From positions 229,598 to 293,597 of the forward strand of contig NZ_JAOQJE010000002.1 of the NCBI RefSeq assembly GCF_025567315.1: 64,000 bases of DNA, in the 5' to 3' direction. The translations under genes and the position numbers were made by a program. Source of the DNA: Agathobaculum ammoniilyticum. Its GTDB lineage: Bacteria; Bacillota; Clostridia; Oscillospirales; Butyricicoccaceae. The notes under the pieces were generated by a model, which saw only the letters and a program-made list of their open reading frames with translations, did no database searches and was not told the DNA's origin. Within the stretch, counting starts at the first letter, position 1, and each line of letters begins with the position of its first letter. Of the stretch, positions 54,317-63,708 are shown in pieces.

Positions 54317-54467
54317 CGCAATAAAAGGTAGGATAGAGAGTAGAAAGCAAGAACATGTGGGGGGATCTTACGCTTTCCACATTTATACTATATCCGGCAA
54401 TTGTGAAGATTCTGTGTACATTTCGCAAAAATTTATAAGTTTTGCATGATCGGGAGGAAATAAGCCT

Positions 54468-56063
54468 GTGGCAGACCTGAAGAAAGAAATCGAAAACCGG
54501 CGCACATTTGCGATCATATCGCACCCTGACGCTGGCAAAACCACCATAACCGAGAAATTTTTGCTCTACGGCGGCGCCATTCAGGAGGCCGGCATGGTCA
54601 AGGGCAAGAAAAACAGCCGCCACGCGGTTTCCGACTGGATGGAGATCGAAAAGCAGCGCGGTATTTCGGTCACCTCGTCGGTGCTACAGTTCCGGTACGA
54701 GGGCAAGTGCATCAACATCCTGGATACCCCGGGCCACCAGGACTTTTCCGAGGATACCTACCGCACGCTGATGGCGGCGGATTCGGCGGTCATGGTTATC
54801 GACGCGTCCAAAGGCGTGGAGGCGCAGACGCGCAAGCTGTTCAAGGTGTGCGCCATGCGCGGCGTGCCGATCTTCACGTTCATCAACAAGATGGACCGTG
54901 AGGCGCGCGACCCCTACGAGCTGCTTGAGGATATTGAAAACGAGCTGGGCATCGGCACCTACGCGGTCAACTGGCCAATCGGCTCGGGCAAGCGCTTCAA
55001 AGGCGTGTACGACCGCATGGACGACCAGGTCATCGCGTTCGAGGGTGCGGACTTCCGCCACGAGGTCAAGGCGCAGCGCCTGTCGATCGACGACCCGATC
55101 CTGGAGGGAATGCTGCCCGAGGACCAGTACCAGACCCTGATCGACGACGTGGAGCTGCTCTCCGGCGCGGGGGATGAATTCGACCTGAAAGCCGTGCATG
55201 AGGGAAAGCTGTCGCCGGTGTTCTTTGGCTCGGCGCTGACCAACTTCGGCGTGGAGCCTTTCCTCAAGAAGTTTTTGCAGATGACCCCGCCGCCGACTGC
55301 GCGCACTGCGGATATCGGCGTGATCGACCCATTTGAGGATCATTTTTCCGCGTTCGTGTTCAAGATTCAGGCGAACATGAACAAGGCGCACCGCGACCGC
55401 GTGGCATTCATGCGCATCTGCTCGGGCAAGTTTGAGCGCGGGCAGGAGGTGCTGCATGTGCGGACCGGCAAAAAGATGGCGCTCGCCGCGCCGCAGCAAC
55501 TCATGGCGCAGGACCGTTCGATCGTGGACGAGGCCTATGCGGGCGATATCATCGGCATCTTTGACCCGGGCGTGTTCGCGATTGGGGACACGGTATGCGA
55601 CCCCAAGCGCAAATGCGTCTTTTCCGGCATACCGACCTTTGCGCCCGAGCTGTTCGCAACGGTGCGGCAGAAGGATACCTTAAAGCGCAAGCAGTTCGTC
55701 AAGGGCGTGGAGCAGATTGCGCAGGAGGGTGCGATTCAAATATTCCGCGAGCCGGGCTCGGGCATGGAGGCGGTCATTGTGGGCGTGGTTGGCGTGCTAC
55801 AGTTCGAGGTGCTCGAATACCGCTTGAAAAACGAGTATAACGTGGAGATCATCCGCGAGAACCTGCCCTATGAGCATGTGCGCTGGGTGGAGAACGACGA
55901 GGAGGATTTCGACATCAAGCGCCTACAGCTTACGAGCGACACCAAAATCGTCGAGGATCTCAAGGGCAACAGCCTGCTGCTTTTCACCTCGCCGTGGAAT
56001 ATCACCTATGCGCTCGACCATAACGAAGACCTCCGCCTGGCGGAGTTTTCGGAAAACGCATAA
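54468..56063 (+). CDS. prfC: Peptide chain release factor 3
   Basis: 531 residues, translational GTPase. G1 SHPDAGKTTITEKF, then DTPGHQDFSEDTY, NKMDREARDP, and an N-terminal EIENRRTFAII. RF3 releases RF1/RF2 from the ribosome after termination. GTG start with GGGAGG about ten bases ahead. Monocistronic with a strong terminator. Confidence 0.96.
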   Translation: MADLKKEIENRRTFAIISHPDAGKTTITEKFLLYGGAIQEAGMVKGKKNSRHAVSDWMEIEKQRGISVTSSVLQFRYEGKCINILDTPGHQDFSEDTYRTLMAADSAVMVIDASKGVEAQTRKLFKVCAMRGVPIFTFINKMDREARDPYELLEDIENELGIGTYAVNWPIGSGKRFKGVYDRMDDQVIAFEGADFRHEVKAQRLSIDDPILEGMLPEDQYQTLIDDVELLSGAGDEFDLKAVHEGKLSPVFFGSALTNFGVEPFLKKFLQMTPPPTARTADIGVIDPFEDHFSAFVFKIQANMNKAHRDRVAFMRICSGKFERGQEVLHVRTGKKMALAAPQQLMAQDRSIVDEAYAGDIIGIFDPGVFAIGDTVCDPKRKCVFSGIPTFAPELFATVRQKDTLKRKQFVKGVEQIAQEGAIQIFREPGSGMEAVIVGVVGVLQFEVLEYRLKNEYNVEIIRENLPYEHVRWVENDEEDFDIKRLQLTSDTKIVEDLKGNSLLLFTSPWNITYALDHNEDLRLAEFSENA

Positions 56064-56104
56064 AAAACGCGCGTCGGAACAAAGCGTTCCGGCGCGCGTT
56101 TTTT
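56062..56104. terminator. Bidirectional terminator after prfC
   Basis: AAAAAACGCGCG-T-CGGAAC paired with its near complement, loop of about 4, ending in six Ts. Confidence 0.88.
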
Positions 56105-56113
56105 GGTGTGCCA

Positions 56114-56686
56114 CTACATATGAAGCGGATCGTCCTCGCGGTTTTTGACTGCCCGCAGGTATTGCCAGAGCAGAACAAGCGGTGCAAGCTGGCAGACGAG
56201 CTGCACGACCAGCGCGGCCGGGTTTTGATAAAACAGGGTTTGTATGAAAGAGGCGGCCACCGCGCCGATCAGCGGCGTGTAAAAGCACCAGCGGATGCGG
56301 CGGGCGGGGTAGGCGTAGCCGCAGGGGATGACACGCTCATCCAGCGCCCAGTACATATGATACTGGCTGATCAGGCTGAACAGCGAGCCGGTCACCATCA
56401 GCAGCACCATGAAATGCACCATCATATCCGACGTACCCATAAACGTGCAGGCCAGAGCCAGGATGGAGAGGACCAGCGAGATGAGTTGGCAGGAAAAGGC
56501 GCGGCCGAACCTTGCCGATTCCTCCGAAAGACGGTGCAGAATATACAGCACCACGCCGTATGCCGCAAGGTTAAGGATGCTGGCGGCCAGGCTAACTCCG
56601 TTTTCAGGAAAGAGGCTGCCGAGGCCCGTGACCGCGGATACCACAAGCGCGGCCCAGAGCAGACGCAGGCTGGGATAGATCTTCAT
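56114..56686 (-). CDS. Membrane protein, unknown
   Basis: 190 residues with five membrane helices (LLWAALVVSAVTGLGSL; AASILNLAAYGVVLYIL; LISLVLSILALACTFMG; HFMVLLMVTGSLFSLISQY; a late YTPLIGAVAASF and VVQLVCQLAPLVLLW). No family recognised. It is alone, converging on prfC. Confidence 0.6.
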   Translation of the reverse strand: MKIYPSLRLLWAALVVSAVTGLGSLFPENGVSLAASILNLAAYGVVLYILHRLSEESARFGRAFSCQLISLVLSILALACTFMGTSDMMVHFMVLLMVTGSLFSLISQYHMYWALDERVIPCGYAYPARRIRWCFYTPLIGAVAASFIQTLFYQNPAALVVQLVCQLAPLVLLWQYLRAVKNREDDPLHM

Positions 56687-56790
56687 AAAAATTACCCTCC
56701 AGTGTACCTGTAATTATAGCATATCACGCGGGATTTTTCAGCAATAATTTAGCGGTCGCGGGGCTGGATAAAAAATTTTTGAAAAAGGTA

Positions 56791-56827
56791 TTGACAATTA
56801 TGCATTACTGTACTATTATCATAGTAC
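56791..56827 (+). promoter_or_regulatory. Promoter and operator of the GntR-ABC unit
   Basis: TTGACA (56791), 17 bases, TATTAT (56814). The -10 box lies inside a perfect palindrome GTACTAT-TATC-ATAGTAC at 56810-56827, so the GntR product probably represses itself. Confidence 0.75.
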
Positions 56828-56851
56828 AAAGAAACGGAGAGGAGCGAGCCT

Positions 56852-57238
56852 ATGCAATGGCAACTGCGGGGCGACCGCCCGATCTACCAGCAGCTCATGG
56901 AGCAGCTGACCGAGCAGATCGTAAGCGGGCAGCTCGGCGCGGGCGATAAGGTGCCGCCCGTGCGGGAGCTGGCGGCGGAGGCGGGCGTGAACCCGAACAC
57001 AATGCAGCGCGCGCTGGCGGATTTGGAGCGCGAAGGGCTGATGTACACCAACCGCACCAGTGGACGATATGTTACGGAGGATAAAGAGATGATAGCAAAA
57101 ATTCGGGAGCAGATCGCAAGCGACCGTATTTCAGAATTTTTAGCCGGCATGAGTCAGCTTGGCTTTACCGAGAAGGAGATCGTGGCGCTTTTGGAAAAGC
57201 GCAGGGGGGAGGAGAAGAAGAATGGAACAGAGGAATGA
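56852..57238 (+). CDS. GntR-family regulator, YtrA type
   Basis: 128 residues. N-terminal winged helix: RPIYQQLMEQLTEQIVSGQL, then VPPVRELAAEAGVNPNTMQRALADLEREGL; a short C-terminal helical part as in the YtrA subgroup. These regulators usually control the ABC genes next to them, often in response to cell-wall stress. The stop lies inside the ABC gene. Confidence 0.92.
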   Translation: MQWQLRGDRPIYQQLMEQLTEQIVSGQLGAGDKVPPVRELAAEAGVNPNTMQRALADLEREGLMYTNRTSGRYVTEDKEMIAKIREQIASDRISEFLAGMSQLGFTEKEIVALLEKRRGEEKKNGTEE

Positions 57239-57929
57239 TCTGGTTGTATGCGAAGGGCTGACCAAGATTTACGGCAGTATCAGGGCGCTTGACAGCCTGA
57301 GCCTAACGCTCGAGCGCGGCCGCTTTATTGGCCTGCTGGGGCCGAACGGATCGGGCAAAACGACAGCGATCAAGCTGCTTAACGGCCTGCTGCAGCCGAC
57401 CAGCGGCACGGTGCTGATCGACGGGGAAAAGCCGGGCGTGCATACGCACAGCGTGGTCAGCTATCTGCCCGACCGTGCTTACCTGAACGACTGGATGCGC
57501 GTGTGCGACCTGTTTGACTTTTTCGCGGACTTCTATGCGGATTTTGACAAGATCAAGGCGAACGATATGCTGAAAACGCTGGATATCAGCCCGTTGGCGC
57601 GTCTCAAAACGCTGTCCAAGGGGACGAAAGAAAAGGTGCAGCTCATCCTGACCATGAGCCGCAAGGCCCAGCTCTTCCTGCTTGACGAGCCGATCGGCGG
57701 CGTGGATCCCGCGGCGCGCGACTACATCCTCAACACCATCCTGTCCAATTACAGCGAGGACGCCACCGTGCTGCTCTCCACCCACCTGATCGCGGATATT
57801 GAGCGCGTGCTGGACGAGGTCATCTTTTTGAAAAACGGCGTGATGACCCTGCACGAGAGCGTGGATACCATCCGCGAGGAGCATGGGAAATCGGTCGATA
57901 TGCTGTTCAGGGAGGTGTTTGCATGCTGA
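57222..57929 (+). CDS. ABC transporter ATPase
   Basis: 235 residues. Walker A GLLGPNGSGKTTAIKLLN, Walker B LFLLDEPIGGVDP and switch His STHLIADIERVLDEV. The signature is degenerate: LSKGTKEKVQL instead of LSGGQ, as in YtrB/BcrA-like exporters. ATG 57222 follows GGGGGGAGGAG. Overlaps both neighbours, so a tight three-gene unit. Confidence 0.92.
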   Translation: MEQRNDLVVCEGLTKIYGSIRALDSLSLTLERGRFIGLLGPNGSGKTTAIKLLNGLLQPTSGTVLIDGEKPGVHTHSVVSYLPDRAYLNDWMRVCDLFDFFADFYADFDKIKANDMLKTLDISPLARLKTLSKGTKEKVQLILTMSRKAQLFLLDEPIGGVDPAARDYILNTILSNYSEDATVLLSTHLIADIERVLDEVIFLKNGVMTLHESVDTIREEHGKSVDMLFREVFAC

Positions 57930-58729
57930 AGCTGCTGAAATATGAGTGGAAGGCGTGCGCGCGCATCTGCCTTCCGATGTACGCGGCGGTGCTGCTGTTG
58001 GCCGTGGTCAACCGCCTGACCATGACTGACCAGGTGCAGAACCTGCTGTACGGCATCCCTACGGTGCTAATGGCAATGTTGTATTTCGCTGTGATGGTAG
58101 CGGTGTTCGTTGTAACCGCGGTTATCCTGATCCAACGGTTTTACAAAAACCTGCTGGGGGACGAGGGGTACCTGATGTTCACTCTGCCGGTGACGGTTTC
58201 TCAGCATATCTGGAGTAAGGTCATTGTTGCGACCGTTATGAGTATTATTGCTACAGTTGCGGCAGTGCTGAGCATAGGCATCATCGGTTCAGGTTCGGGC
58301 CTGCTTGTGGGGCTGGGCGATGTGCTGGCCGCCATATGGAAATCTTTTACGAGCGACCCTAATACGCTGTTCTATACTCTGGAGACGTTCGCTTGGCTGC
58401 TGCTCTGTGCGGTTGTCGGTATGCTGTTCATCTACCTGTGTATCGCGCTGGGACATCTGGCGAAAAAGCACCGCGTGCTGATGGCGGTGGTTTGGTACTT
58501 TGTATTGTCCACTGTGTTCCAGTTCCTTTTCATGTTCTTTATCATGGGTGTGGGTAACCTGCCCTTTGACAGCGTATGGATGGCACTGGCAAACTTCTTC
58601 CGCGGCATCGGGCCGACTGCGACCATCCATATTGGCATGATAACGCTGTGCGTTGCAACGGCGGTGCCGGGCGCGGCGTTCTTCCTGGCGGTCCGCCATA
58701 TTCTGAAGAACCGGCTCAATCTGGAATAA
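57923..58729 (+). CDS. ABC transporter permease
   Basis: 268 residues with six membrane helices, beginning MLKLLKYEWKACARICLPMY, the usual ABC-2-like opening. It pairs with the 57222 ATPase. Substrate unknown; bacitracin- or YtrBC-like export or sensing is possible. Confidence 0.82.
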   Translation: MLKLLKYEWKACARICLPMYAAVLLLAVVNRLTMTDQVQNLLYGIPTVLMAMLYFAVMVAVFVVTAVILIQRFYKNLLGDEGYLMFTLPVTVSQHIWSKVIVATVMSIIATVAAVLSIGIIGSGSGLLVGLGDVLAAIWKSFTSDPNTLFYTLETFAWLLLCAVVGMLFIYLCIALGHLAKKHRVLMAVVWYFVLSTVFQFLFMFFIMGVGNLPFDSVWMALANFFRGIGPTATIHIGMITLCVATAVPGAAFFLAVRHILKNRLNLE

Positions 58730-58752
58730 ACCACATCTGTTTTTCACCACGG

Positions 58753-58776
58753 GGGACGCGCGGCGCCGCGCGTCCC
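58753..58776 (+). terminator. Terminator of the GntR-ABC unit
   Basis: A fully palindromic 24-base run, GGGACGCGCGGC and its complement, followed by TTTTT. Confidence 0.8.
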
Positions 58777-58881
58777 TTTTTGCACCCCAAAGACGGGAAA
58801 ATTGCAAAGCCTTAAGAAGTTTGCGTATAAAATGAAAAGAAATTTCGGCTACAATGGAATTATGCAAAGGAGGCGGACGTC

Positions 58882-59523
58882 ATGACGGGAAAAATACGGC
58901 AGTCCATCGGCCGGCAGTATGCGCCGGCTGAGCTGGCAGGGCTGTTCTTCGCTTTTTCCGCGGCGGGCTGGCTATGGGAGGTTGCGCTCCACCTCGTATT
59001 CAACGGTGAGCTGGTCAAGCGCGGCACGATGTTGGGGCCGTGGCTGCCGATCTACGGCGCGGGCGGCGTGTTGGCTGTTTTGCTGCTGCGCCGCTTCGCG
59101 GACAAACCGCTGCGGGTGTTTGCGTTGGGTGTCGCGCTCTGCACGGTGATCGAATACGTCACGGGCAGGTATCTGGATAGCCTGTACGGCCTGCGCTGGT
59201 GGGACTATTCCATGCTCCCGCTCAATATCGACGGATTGGTCAGCCCGCTGACCTCGCTGGTGTTCGGCGCAGGCTGCTGCGCTGCGGTATATTGGGCGGG
59301 TCCCAAGGCCGCGGGATGGATGCGGCGGTTGCCTAGGCCGCAGGCGCGGCAGTGCTGCGCGTTGCTGGCGGTGGTGTTCCTGCTGGACTTTGGATGGTCT
59401 GCGTTGCATCCCAATACCGGCGCGGGCGTCACCACCAGCCTGCCGTCCGCCCAGGCGGCGGAAGGGCTGACCGTGATCGATCCCGCCCAGGTTCATTTGC
59501 TTTTGTGCAGCATGGCAAAATAA
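58882..59523 (+). CDS. Putative ABC transporter permease-like membrane protein (PF06541 type)
   Basis: 213 residues with five or six membrane helices. It has WLWEVALHLVFNGELVKRG followed by TMLGPWLPIYGAGGV, matching the W-E...N-RG...GP-PIYG signature of the family called ABC-transporter type IV. The next conserved part is EYVTGRYLDSLYGLRWWDYS. No ATPase is adjacent and the transport role is not proven. Confidence 0.75.
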   Translation: MTGKIRQSIGRQYAPAELAGLFFAFSAAGWLWEVALHLVFNGELVKRGTMLGPWLPIYGAGGVLAVLLLRRFADKPLRVFALGVALCTVIEYVTGRYLDSLYGLRWWDYSMLPLNIDGLVSPLTSLVFGAGCCAAVYWAGPKAAGWMRRLPRPQARQCCALLAVVFLLDFGWSALHPNTGAGVTTSLPSAQAAEGLTVIDPAQVHLLLCSMAK

Positions 59524-59525
59524 TC

Positions 59526-59554
59526 TTGCGCGTGCCCCCTCGCTCTGGTATGAT
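59526..59554 (+). promoter_or_regulatory. Promoter of the zinc-ribbon gene
   Basis: TTGCGC, 17 bases, TATGAT, 28 bases before the start. Confidence 0.55.
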
Positions 59555-59582
59555 AAAAGCAGGAGAGAGGGGAGGCGTTTTT

Positions 59583-60383
59583 ATGAAATGCCAGCATTGT
59601 GGGATCAATTTTGACGACGGCGACCGAGAGTGTCCGATCTGCGGCGCCAGGGCGGGCAGCCGGGGGCGGCTGTCGGTGCGGCGCGGCGCGTCGTTCCGGC
59701 CGCACGGAAGCGCCGCGCCCAAAACAACGGAGCCGACCATCCTGAACGGCAAGGTGAAAAAGGACCGCGCGGCCCAGAAAAAGAAAGGGCGCGTCATCGC
59801 GCTGGTTTCCGCGGCGGTGGTGCTTTTGCAGTTGGTGCCGGCCGTATTCGGCCTGATCGGTGATTTTGTGGGTGATATCCGCTTCGGGGAGCCGTATGTG
59901 GAGCCGGAACCCCCGTATTCGGAGGCGGACGACTGGTATGAGGACGACGGGGGCGCGTACAACGTCATATCCCTTGCGGATCTGCTGGGTCTGCGGTCGG
60001 TCGTGGAGTTGCCGGACGGCAGTCTACTGGAGCTGTACGCGGAGGGTGACGAACACTATTCGCTGTATATCGAGGGGCGGTATTCGGAAAGCGGCGACGT
60101 ATGGATCATGTACAATGCGCCGGACGACGAGCTGTATCCCGACATTGCGCAATACCCGCCGGAGGAATACGACAGCTTTACCATCTGCCTGACGTACGAT
60201 TCGCTGGAGTGGGAGGAGCCGGCGGTGGATATTTCCTACCATCAGGAGATGGGCGATATGTGGCTGCTGGCGCATATTAGCCGCGATGGGAGCGAGATCG
60301 TGCTGGACGACTGGTTCGGCGACGCCGCGTTCCTGTTCGGCGAGGAGCAGTTCCTGCCGGTCAAAGCGGTGGAGACTGCATGA
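59583..60383 (+). CDS. Zinc-ribbon membrane protein, unknown
   Basis: 266 residues. N-terminal zinc ribbon MKCQHCGINFDDGDRECPICGA (CxxC...CxxC), a basic stretch, one membrane helix (about 79-100, VIALVSAAVVLLQLVPAVFGLI) and an acidic outer part of about 165 residues rich in Tyr, Glu and Asp. The ATG at 59583 follows GGGGAGG. The architecture is common in Clostridia; no function known. Confidence 0.7.
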   Translation: MKCQHCGINFDDGDRECPICGARAGSRGRLSVRRGASFRPHGSAAPKTTEPTILNGKVKKDRAAQKKKGRVIALVSAAVVLLQLVPAVFGLIGDFVGDIRFGEPYVEPEPPYSEADDWYEDDGGAYNVISLADLLGLRSVVELPDGSLLELYAEGDEHYSLYIEGRYSESGDVWIMYNAPDDELYPDIAQYPPEEYDSFTICLTYDSLEWEEPAVDISYHQEMGDMWLLAHISRDGSEIVLDDWFGDAAFLFGEEQFLPVKAVETA

Positions 60384-60390
60384 AGAGTGA

Positions 60391-60418
60391 AAAAAGGAAG
60401 CCCTACGGCTTCCTTTTT
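60391..60418. terminator. Bidirectional terminator
   Basis: AAAAAGGAAGCC / GGCTTCCTTTTT with loop CTAC. It overlaps the last base pair of the converging gene's stop. Confidence 0.85.
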
Positions 60419-61070
60419 ATTTTTTTTGCTGCCGGATGAATCGGAGGGTCTCCGCGATGTTTTCCTGATGCAGCTCCGCGGCGCGGAAGCCGAGCAGGTG
60501 GAAATTCAGGTTGAACAGCGAGCCAAGGCCGAGCGCGGAAATGACCGTGCCGATGCCCACCTGTCCGCCGAGGAAATAACCAGTCAGGATGACGAGGATC
60601 TCGACGGATATGCGGCACAGGCCGACCGAGCGGCCGGTCCGGCGCGCCAGCGCGACCATCAGGGCATCGCGCGGGCCGGCGCCGAGCGCGCTTTTCATGT
60701 ACATCCAGGTGCCGAGCACCAGCAGCTCCAGGCCGGCGAGCAGCATCAGGACGCCGGAGAGCGTGCCGGACATCTGCGGGACCCAGCCGAGCCACAGCAG
60801 CGCGTCGATAAACACGGCGCACAAAACAATATTGATGACCGTGCCGAACCCGAAGCTCTCGCCGAACAGGATGGCAACGCCGATTGCGGCCGCGCCCACG
60901 ATGACCGAAGCTGTGCCGTAGGTGATGCCAAAGCTCTGCGCCATGCCCTGCTGCAGCACGCTCCATGGCTCGAGACCGATGTTTGCCTGCAGCATCATCA
61001 CGATGCCGATTGCGCTGACCAGCATGCCGAGCGCAAGCCAGAGCAGGCGGCGGACGTAATTCCGGATCAT
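60417..61070 (-). CDS. YczE/YitT-family membrane protein
   Basis: 217 residues with five or six membrane helices: LLWLALGMLVSAIGIVMMLQANIGLEPWSVLQQGMA (key: GLEPWSVLQQG) and a second MKSALGAGPRDALMVAL. The two GxxPxxxL-like repeats are typical of YczE. Function unknown. ATG 61070 has GGAGGG ahead and lies 1 base after the threonine aldolase stop, so the two are co-transcribed. Confidence 0.78.
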   Translation of the reverse strand: MIRNYVRRLLWLALGMLVSAIGIVMMLQANIGLEPWSVLQQGMAQSFGITYGTASVIVGAAAIGVAILFGESFGFGTVINIVLCAVFIDALLWLGWVPQMSGTLSGVLMLLAGLELLVLGTWMYMKSALGAGPRDALMVALARRTGRSVGLCRISVEILVILTGYFLGGQVGIGTVISALGLGSLFNLNFHLLGFRAAELHQENIAETLRFIRQQKK

Positions 61071-61071
61071 A

Positions 61072-62109
61072 TCATCCCTCCGCGGCAAAAGCGCGTATGG
61101 CTTCGGCGGCGGTCTGGCAGGCGGCGCGCGTAATGTCATGGTGGCAGACCATACGGTATTCGCCGTCCATGCAGCCGGTCACCTTGATGCCGCGGCCGAG
61201 CATCCAGGCAGGATACCGCGAGGCCTTTTCCGCGTCCCAGTCCGTGGTGAAAAAGACCATATCGATCTGGGTGCGCTCAGCGAACACATGGACGCCGTCC
61301 ACCGCGCTCAGCAATTCGCCCAGATATTTGGCGTTTTCGTGGTCCTCTGACAGGCGTCCGGTCATATCGCGCAGGGCGACCATGCCGGCCGCCGCAAGGA
61401 AACCGACCTGGCGCAGGCCGCCGCCCAGGATGCGGCGGGCGCGGCGGGCGCGCCAGATCACATCCTTTGGGCCGGCGAGTATCGAGCCGACTGGTGCGCA
61501 CAGGCCCTTGGACAGACAGCACATGACGGTATCGCAGTACTGCGTCAGCTCCCGAACGTCCGCGATGCCGAGCGCGGCCGCTGCGTTGAACAGGCGTGCG
61601 CCGTCCAGATGGACGGGGACGCCCTGCGTATGCGCGATCTCGAACACGGCGCGCATGTTGTCGAGCGGTAGCACCGAGCCGGTGGAATGGGCGTTTTCCA
61701 TGACGACCAGGCCGGCGGGTGCGACCTGCACATCGCTGTCATCCGTCAGGCAGGCGCGCACGGATGCAGGGTCCATCACACCGTTCACGCTTTCTGGAAA
61801 ACGGAGGGAGACTCCGGCGAGCTGGCCGTAAGAGCCGGCCTCATGCGCAGCGATATGCGCGGTCGGTGCGATTACGACGCAGTCGCCGCGGCGGGTGTGC
61901 GCGAGCAGCGCGCAGGTGTTGCCCTGCATGCCGGAAGTGACGAACAGAGCCGCCTCCTTGCCGAGCCGCTGGGCGGCATAGGCTTCCAGCTCCTTTGCGG
62001 TCGGGTCATCCTCGAAGACATCGTCGCCCACGACCGCGCGGCACATCGCATCCCGCATGGCCTGGGTGGGCTGTGTGACCGTATCGCTGCGCAAATCAAT
62101 AAACTGCAT
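61072..62109 (-). CDS. ltaE: Low-specificity L-threonine aldolase
   Basis: 345 residues, fold-I PLP enzyme. It begins FIDLRSDTVTQPTQAMRDAM, has VHLDGARLFNAAAALG (PLP Asp region), the PLP Lys in CLSKGLCAPVGS and HHDITRAACQTA at the end. It cleaves threonine or allo-threonine to glycine and acetaldehyde. ATG 62109 matches the family start; the open frame upstream overlaps the acetyltransferase. Confidence 0.93.
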   Translation of the reverse strand: MQFIDLRSDTVTQPTQAMRDAMCRAVVGDDVFEDDPTAKELEAYAAQRLGKEAALFVTSGMQGNTCALLAHTRRGDCVVIAPTAHIAAHEAGSYGQLAGVSLRFPESVNGVMDPASVRACLTDDSDVQVAPAGLVVMENAHSTGSVLPLDNMRAVFEIAHTQGVPVHLDGARLFNAAAALGIADVRELTQYCDTVMCCLSKGLCAPVGSILAGPKDVIWRARRARRILGGGLRQVGFLAAAGMVALRDMTGRLSEDHENAKYLGELLSAVDGVHVFAERTQIDMVFFTTDWDAEKASRYPAWMLGRGIKVTGCMDGEYRMVCHHDITRAACQTAAEAIRAFAAEG

Positions 62110-62156
62110 AAAATCAAGACCTTTCTCAAAAGAATTATCAGGTGCGCTGTGTCGGG

Positions 62157-62927
62157 TTAAGGGTAAAGCTCGCCCCACCGTCCGCACGGCGCGAAGCCGA
62201 TCTCGCAATACAGCTCCGCGACCTGGTCGTAGCCGGCGATCAGGCGCGGCGTTTTGCCTTTCTGCTGAATGCGCTGCACCAGAAAACGGCTGATGCGGCC
62301 GCCCAGCCCCTTGTGGCGGTGTTCGGGTACCACGGCGATCGCGCCCAGCACGCCGCATTCGTCGTCCTCGGATATGATGCAGCCCGTGCCGACCGCCTCT
62401 CCGTCAAGCTCAAACTGGTAAAGCTCGGCCAGGCCGCAGGTGATCCTGCGCTGCAGGTCCGCCGACCAGGTATCAAACGACAGATGGGTCTGGTAGTATT
62501 CGTGGCTGCGCTGCAGGATATTGAACACGGTATGGAAATCCCCGCGGACAAAACCCTCCGTGCTTTGCTCCAGCGGAAGGCCGCGGTACACCATATAATA
62601 GGAGCTTTCGGTCGCGCCGCCGAGCAGCTTTTGCAGCGCCGCGCACTGGGGCCAGTTCGTATCGATTTCCCGCACGTTTTCCCGTTTTGCCAGCTCGGCG
62701 ATGGGAAGCGGGTCGGCGCGCTCGTCGGACGAGATGCTGAGCACGCCGTTGGCTAAGTACAGGGCGGCCGCAGGCTCCCGCCCCTTCCGGCACAGGAAAA
62801 ACCGTGCGTTTGCGTCGCCTAACCCGTAGGCGCGGAGCGCGGTCAGCGCTCGGGAACCGAACACATGCTCATAGGAGCAGGCAAGGGTAAAATCAGGCAC
62901 GTCGGCCGCGGTCAATTGGATCAGCAT
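62157..62927 (-). CDS. GNAT-family N-acetyltransferase
   Basis: 256 residues. The C-terminal half is a GNAT fold with the acetyl-CoA loop VVPEHRHKGLGGRISRFLVQRI and a late AELYCEIGFAPCGRW. The N-terminal 120 residues are a second, weaker GNAT-like part. Substrate unknown. 47 bases ahead of ltaE in the same direction. Confidence 0.82.
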   Translation of the reverse strand: MLIQLTAADVPDFTLACSYEHVFGSRALTALRAYGLGDANARFFLCRKGREPAAALYLANGVLSISSDERADPLPIAELAKRENVREIDTNWPQCAALQKLLGGATESSYYMVYRGLPLEQSTEGFVRGDFHTVFNILQRSHEYYQTHLSFDTWSADLQRRITCGLAELYQFELDGEAVGTGCIISEDDECGVLGAIAVVPEHRHKGLGGRISRFLVQRIQQKGKTPRLIAGYDQVAELYCEIGFAPCGRWGELYP

Positions 62928-62952
62928 AATAAGAGAAACCTCCGTTCAAATA

Positions 62953-62987
62953 GTGAAAAAATGAGCGCCCCGCGCTCATTTTTTCAC
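62953..62987. terminator. Terminator of the YheO-like regulator gene
   Basis: 16-bp perfect stem GTGAAAAAATGAGCGC and its complement with a 3-base loop. Confidence 0.75.
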
Positions 62988-62997
62988 TTGCTTTTTT

Positions 62998-63708
62998 TTA
63001 CTCTTCCACTTCTTGCGTGGGATCCTCTTTTTTGATCTGCGACAGGTAACGGTAAACGCTTGCCTGCGAGCAGTGCAGGGCGTCGGCAACATCCTTGACC
63101 GCGCCCTTGAGCAGGAAAATGCCGCCCGCTTCCAGCGCACCAATGATCTGCACGCGCTCGTCGGGCGTCAGCCGGTCAGCCGTTACGCCGAGGCGGAGCA
63201 GCTCGCGACCGACAGCGTCGCCCGCCACGGCGCCGATCGAGTTGTGGAAGCTTTCTGTGGTGGGGGGGATGCTGCGCACGGCGTTCGCCGGCGTTTCCTC
63301 GGTCTGGAAGTTGGTTTCGATAAAATTGTCGGGATGGCAGAGTCGCAGAATATCCTCGCTGACGGACTGGTAGCGGCTGTCGTCAAAGTTGATGCAGAGC
63401 ATCCCGATCAGCTTGCCGTGCTGCTTGATAAACAGCGTGGAGGAGCGCAGTGTTTTGCCGGCGGCGGAAACGCCTGGATAATGCAGCCGGTAATCCTGCG
63501 TTTCATAGCTTCTGTCCATCAGGATCTTGAGCGCAACATTGGTCAGCGGTGCGCCGATCTCCCGACCGCTCACATGGTTGTTGGCAATCGCGATGATCGA
63601 ACGGTTTTTGTCGGTCAGGTCATGCAGTGCAACCTCATAGTCAGGGCCGAGAGCTTGCCCAAGAAACTCGGTCAGTTTGATGTAATGCTGCAATAAGGGA
63701 TTCGCCAT
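62998..63708 (-). CDS. YheO-like PAS plus HTH regulator
   Basis: 236 residues. N-terminal YheO-like PAS domain (about 5-115): YIKLTEFLGQALGPDYEVALHDL, ANNHVSGREIGAPLTN, LIGMLCINFDD. C-terminal HTH (about 180-228): GGIFLLKGAVKDVADALHCSQASVYRYLSQ. DauR-type regulators of this family control amino-acid catabolic genes. It faces the gene that starts at 63982, which is its likely target. Confidence 0.87.
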   Translation of the reverse strand: MANPLLQHYIKLTEFLGQALGPDYEVALHDLTDKNRSIIAIANNHVSGREIGAPLTNVALKILMDRSYETQDYRLHYPGVSAAGKTLRSSTLFIKQHGKLIGMLCINFDDSRYQSVSEDILRLCHPDNFIETNFQTEETPANAVRSIPPTTESFHNSIGAVAGDAVGRELLRLGVTADRLTPDERVQIIGALEAGGIFLLKGAVKDVADALHCSQASVYRYLSQIKKEDPTQEVEE

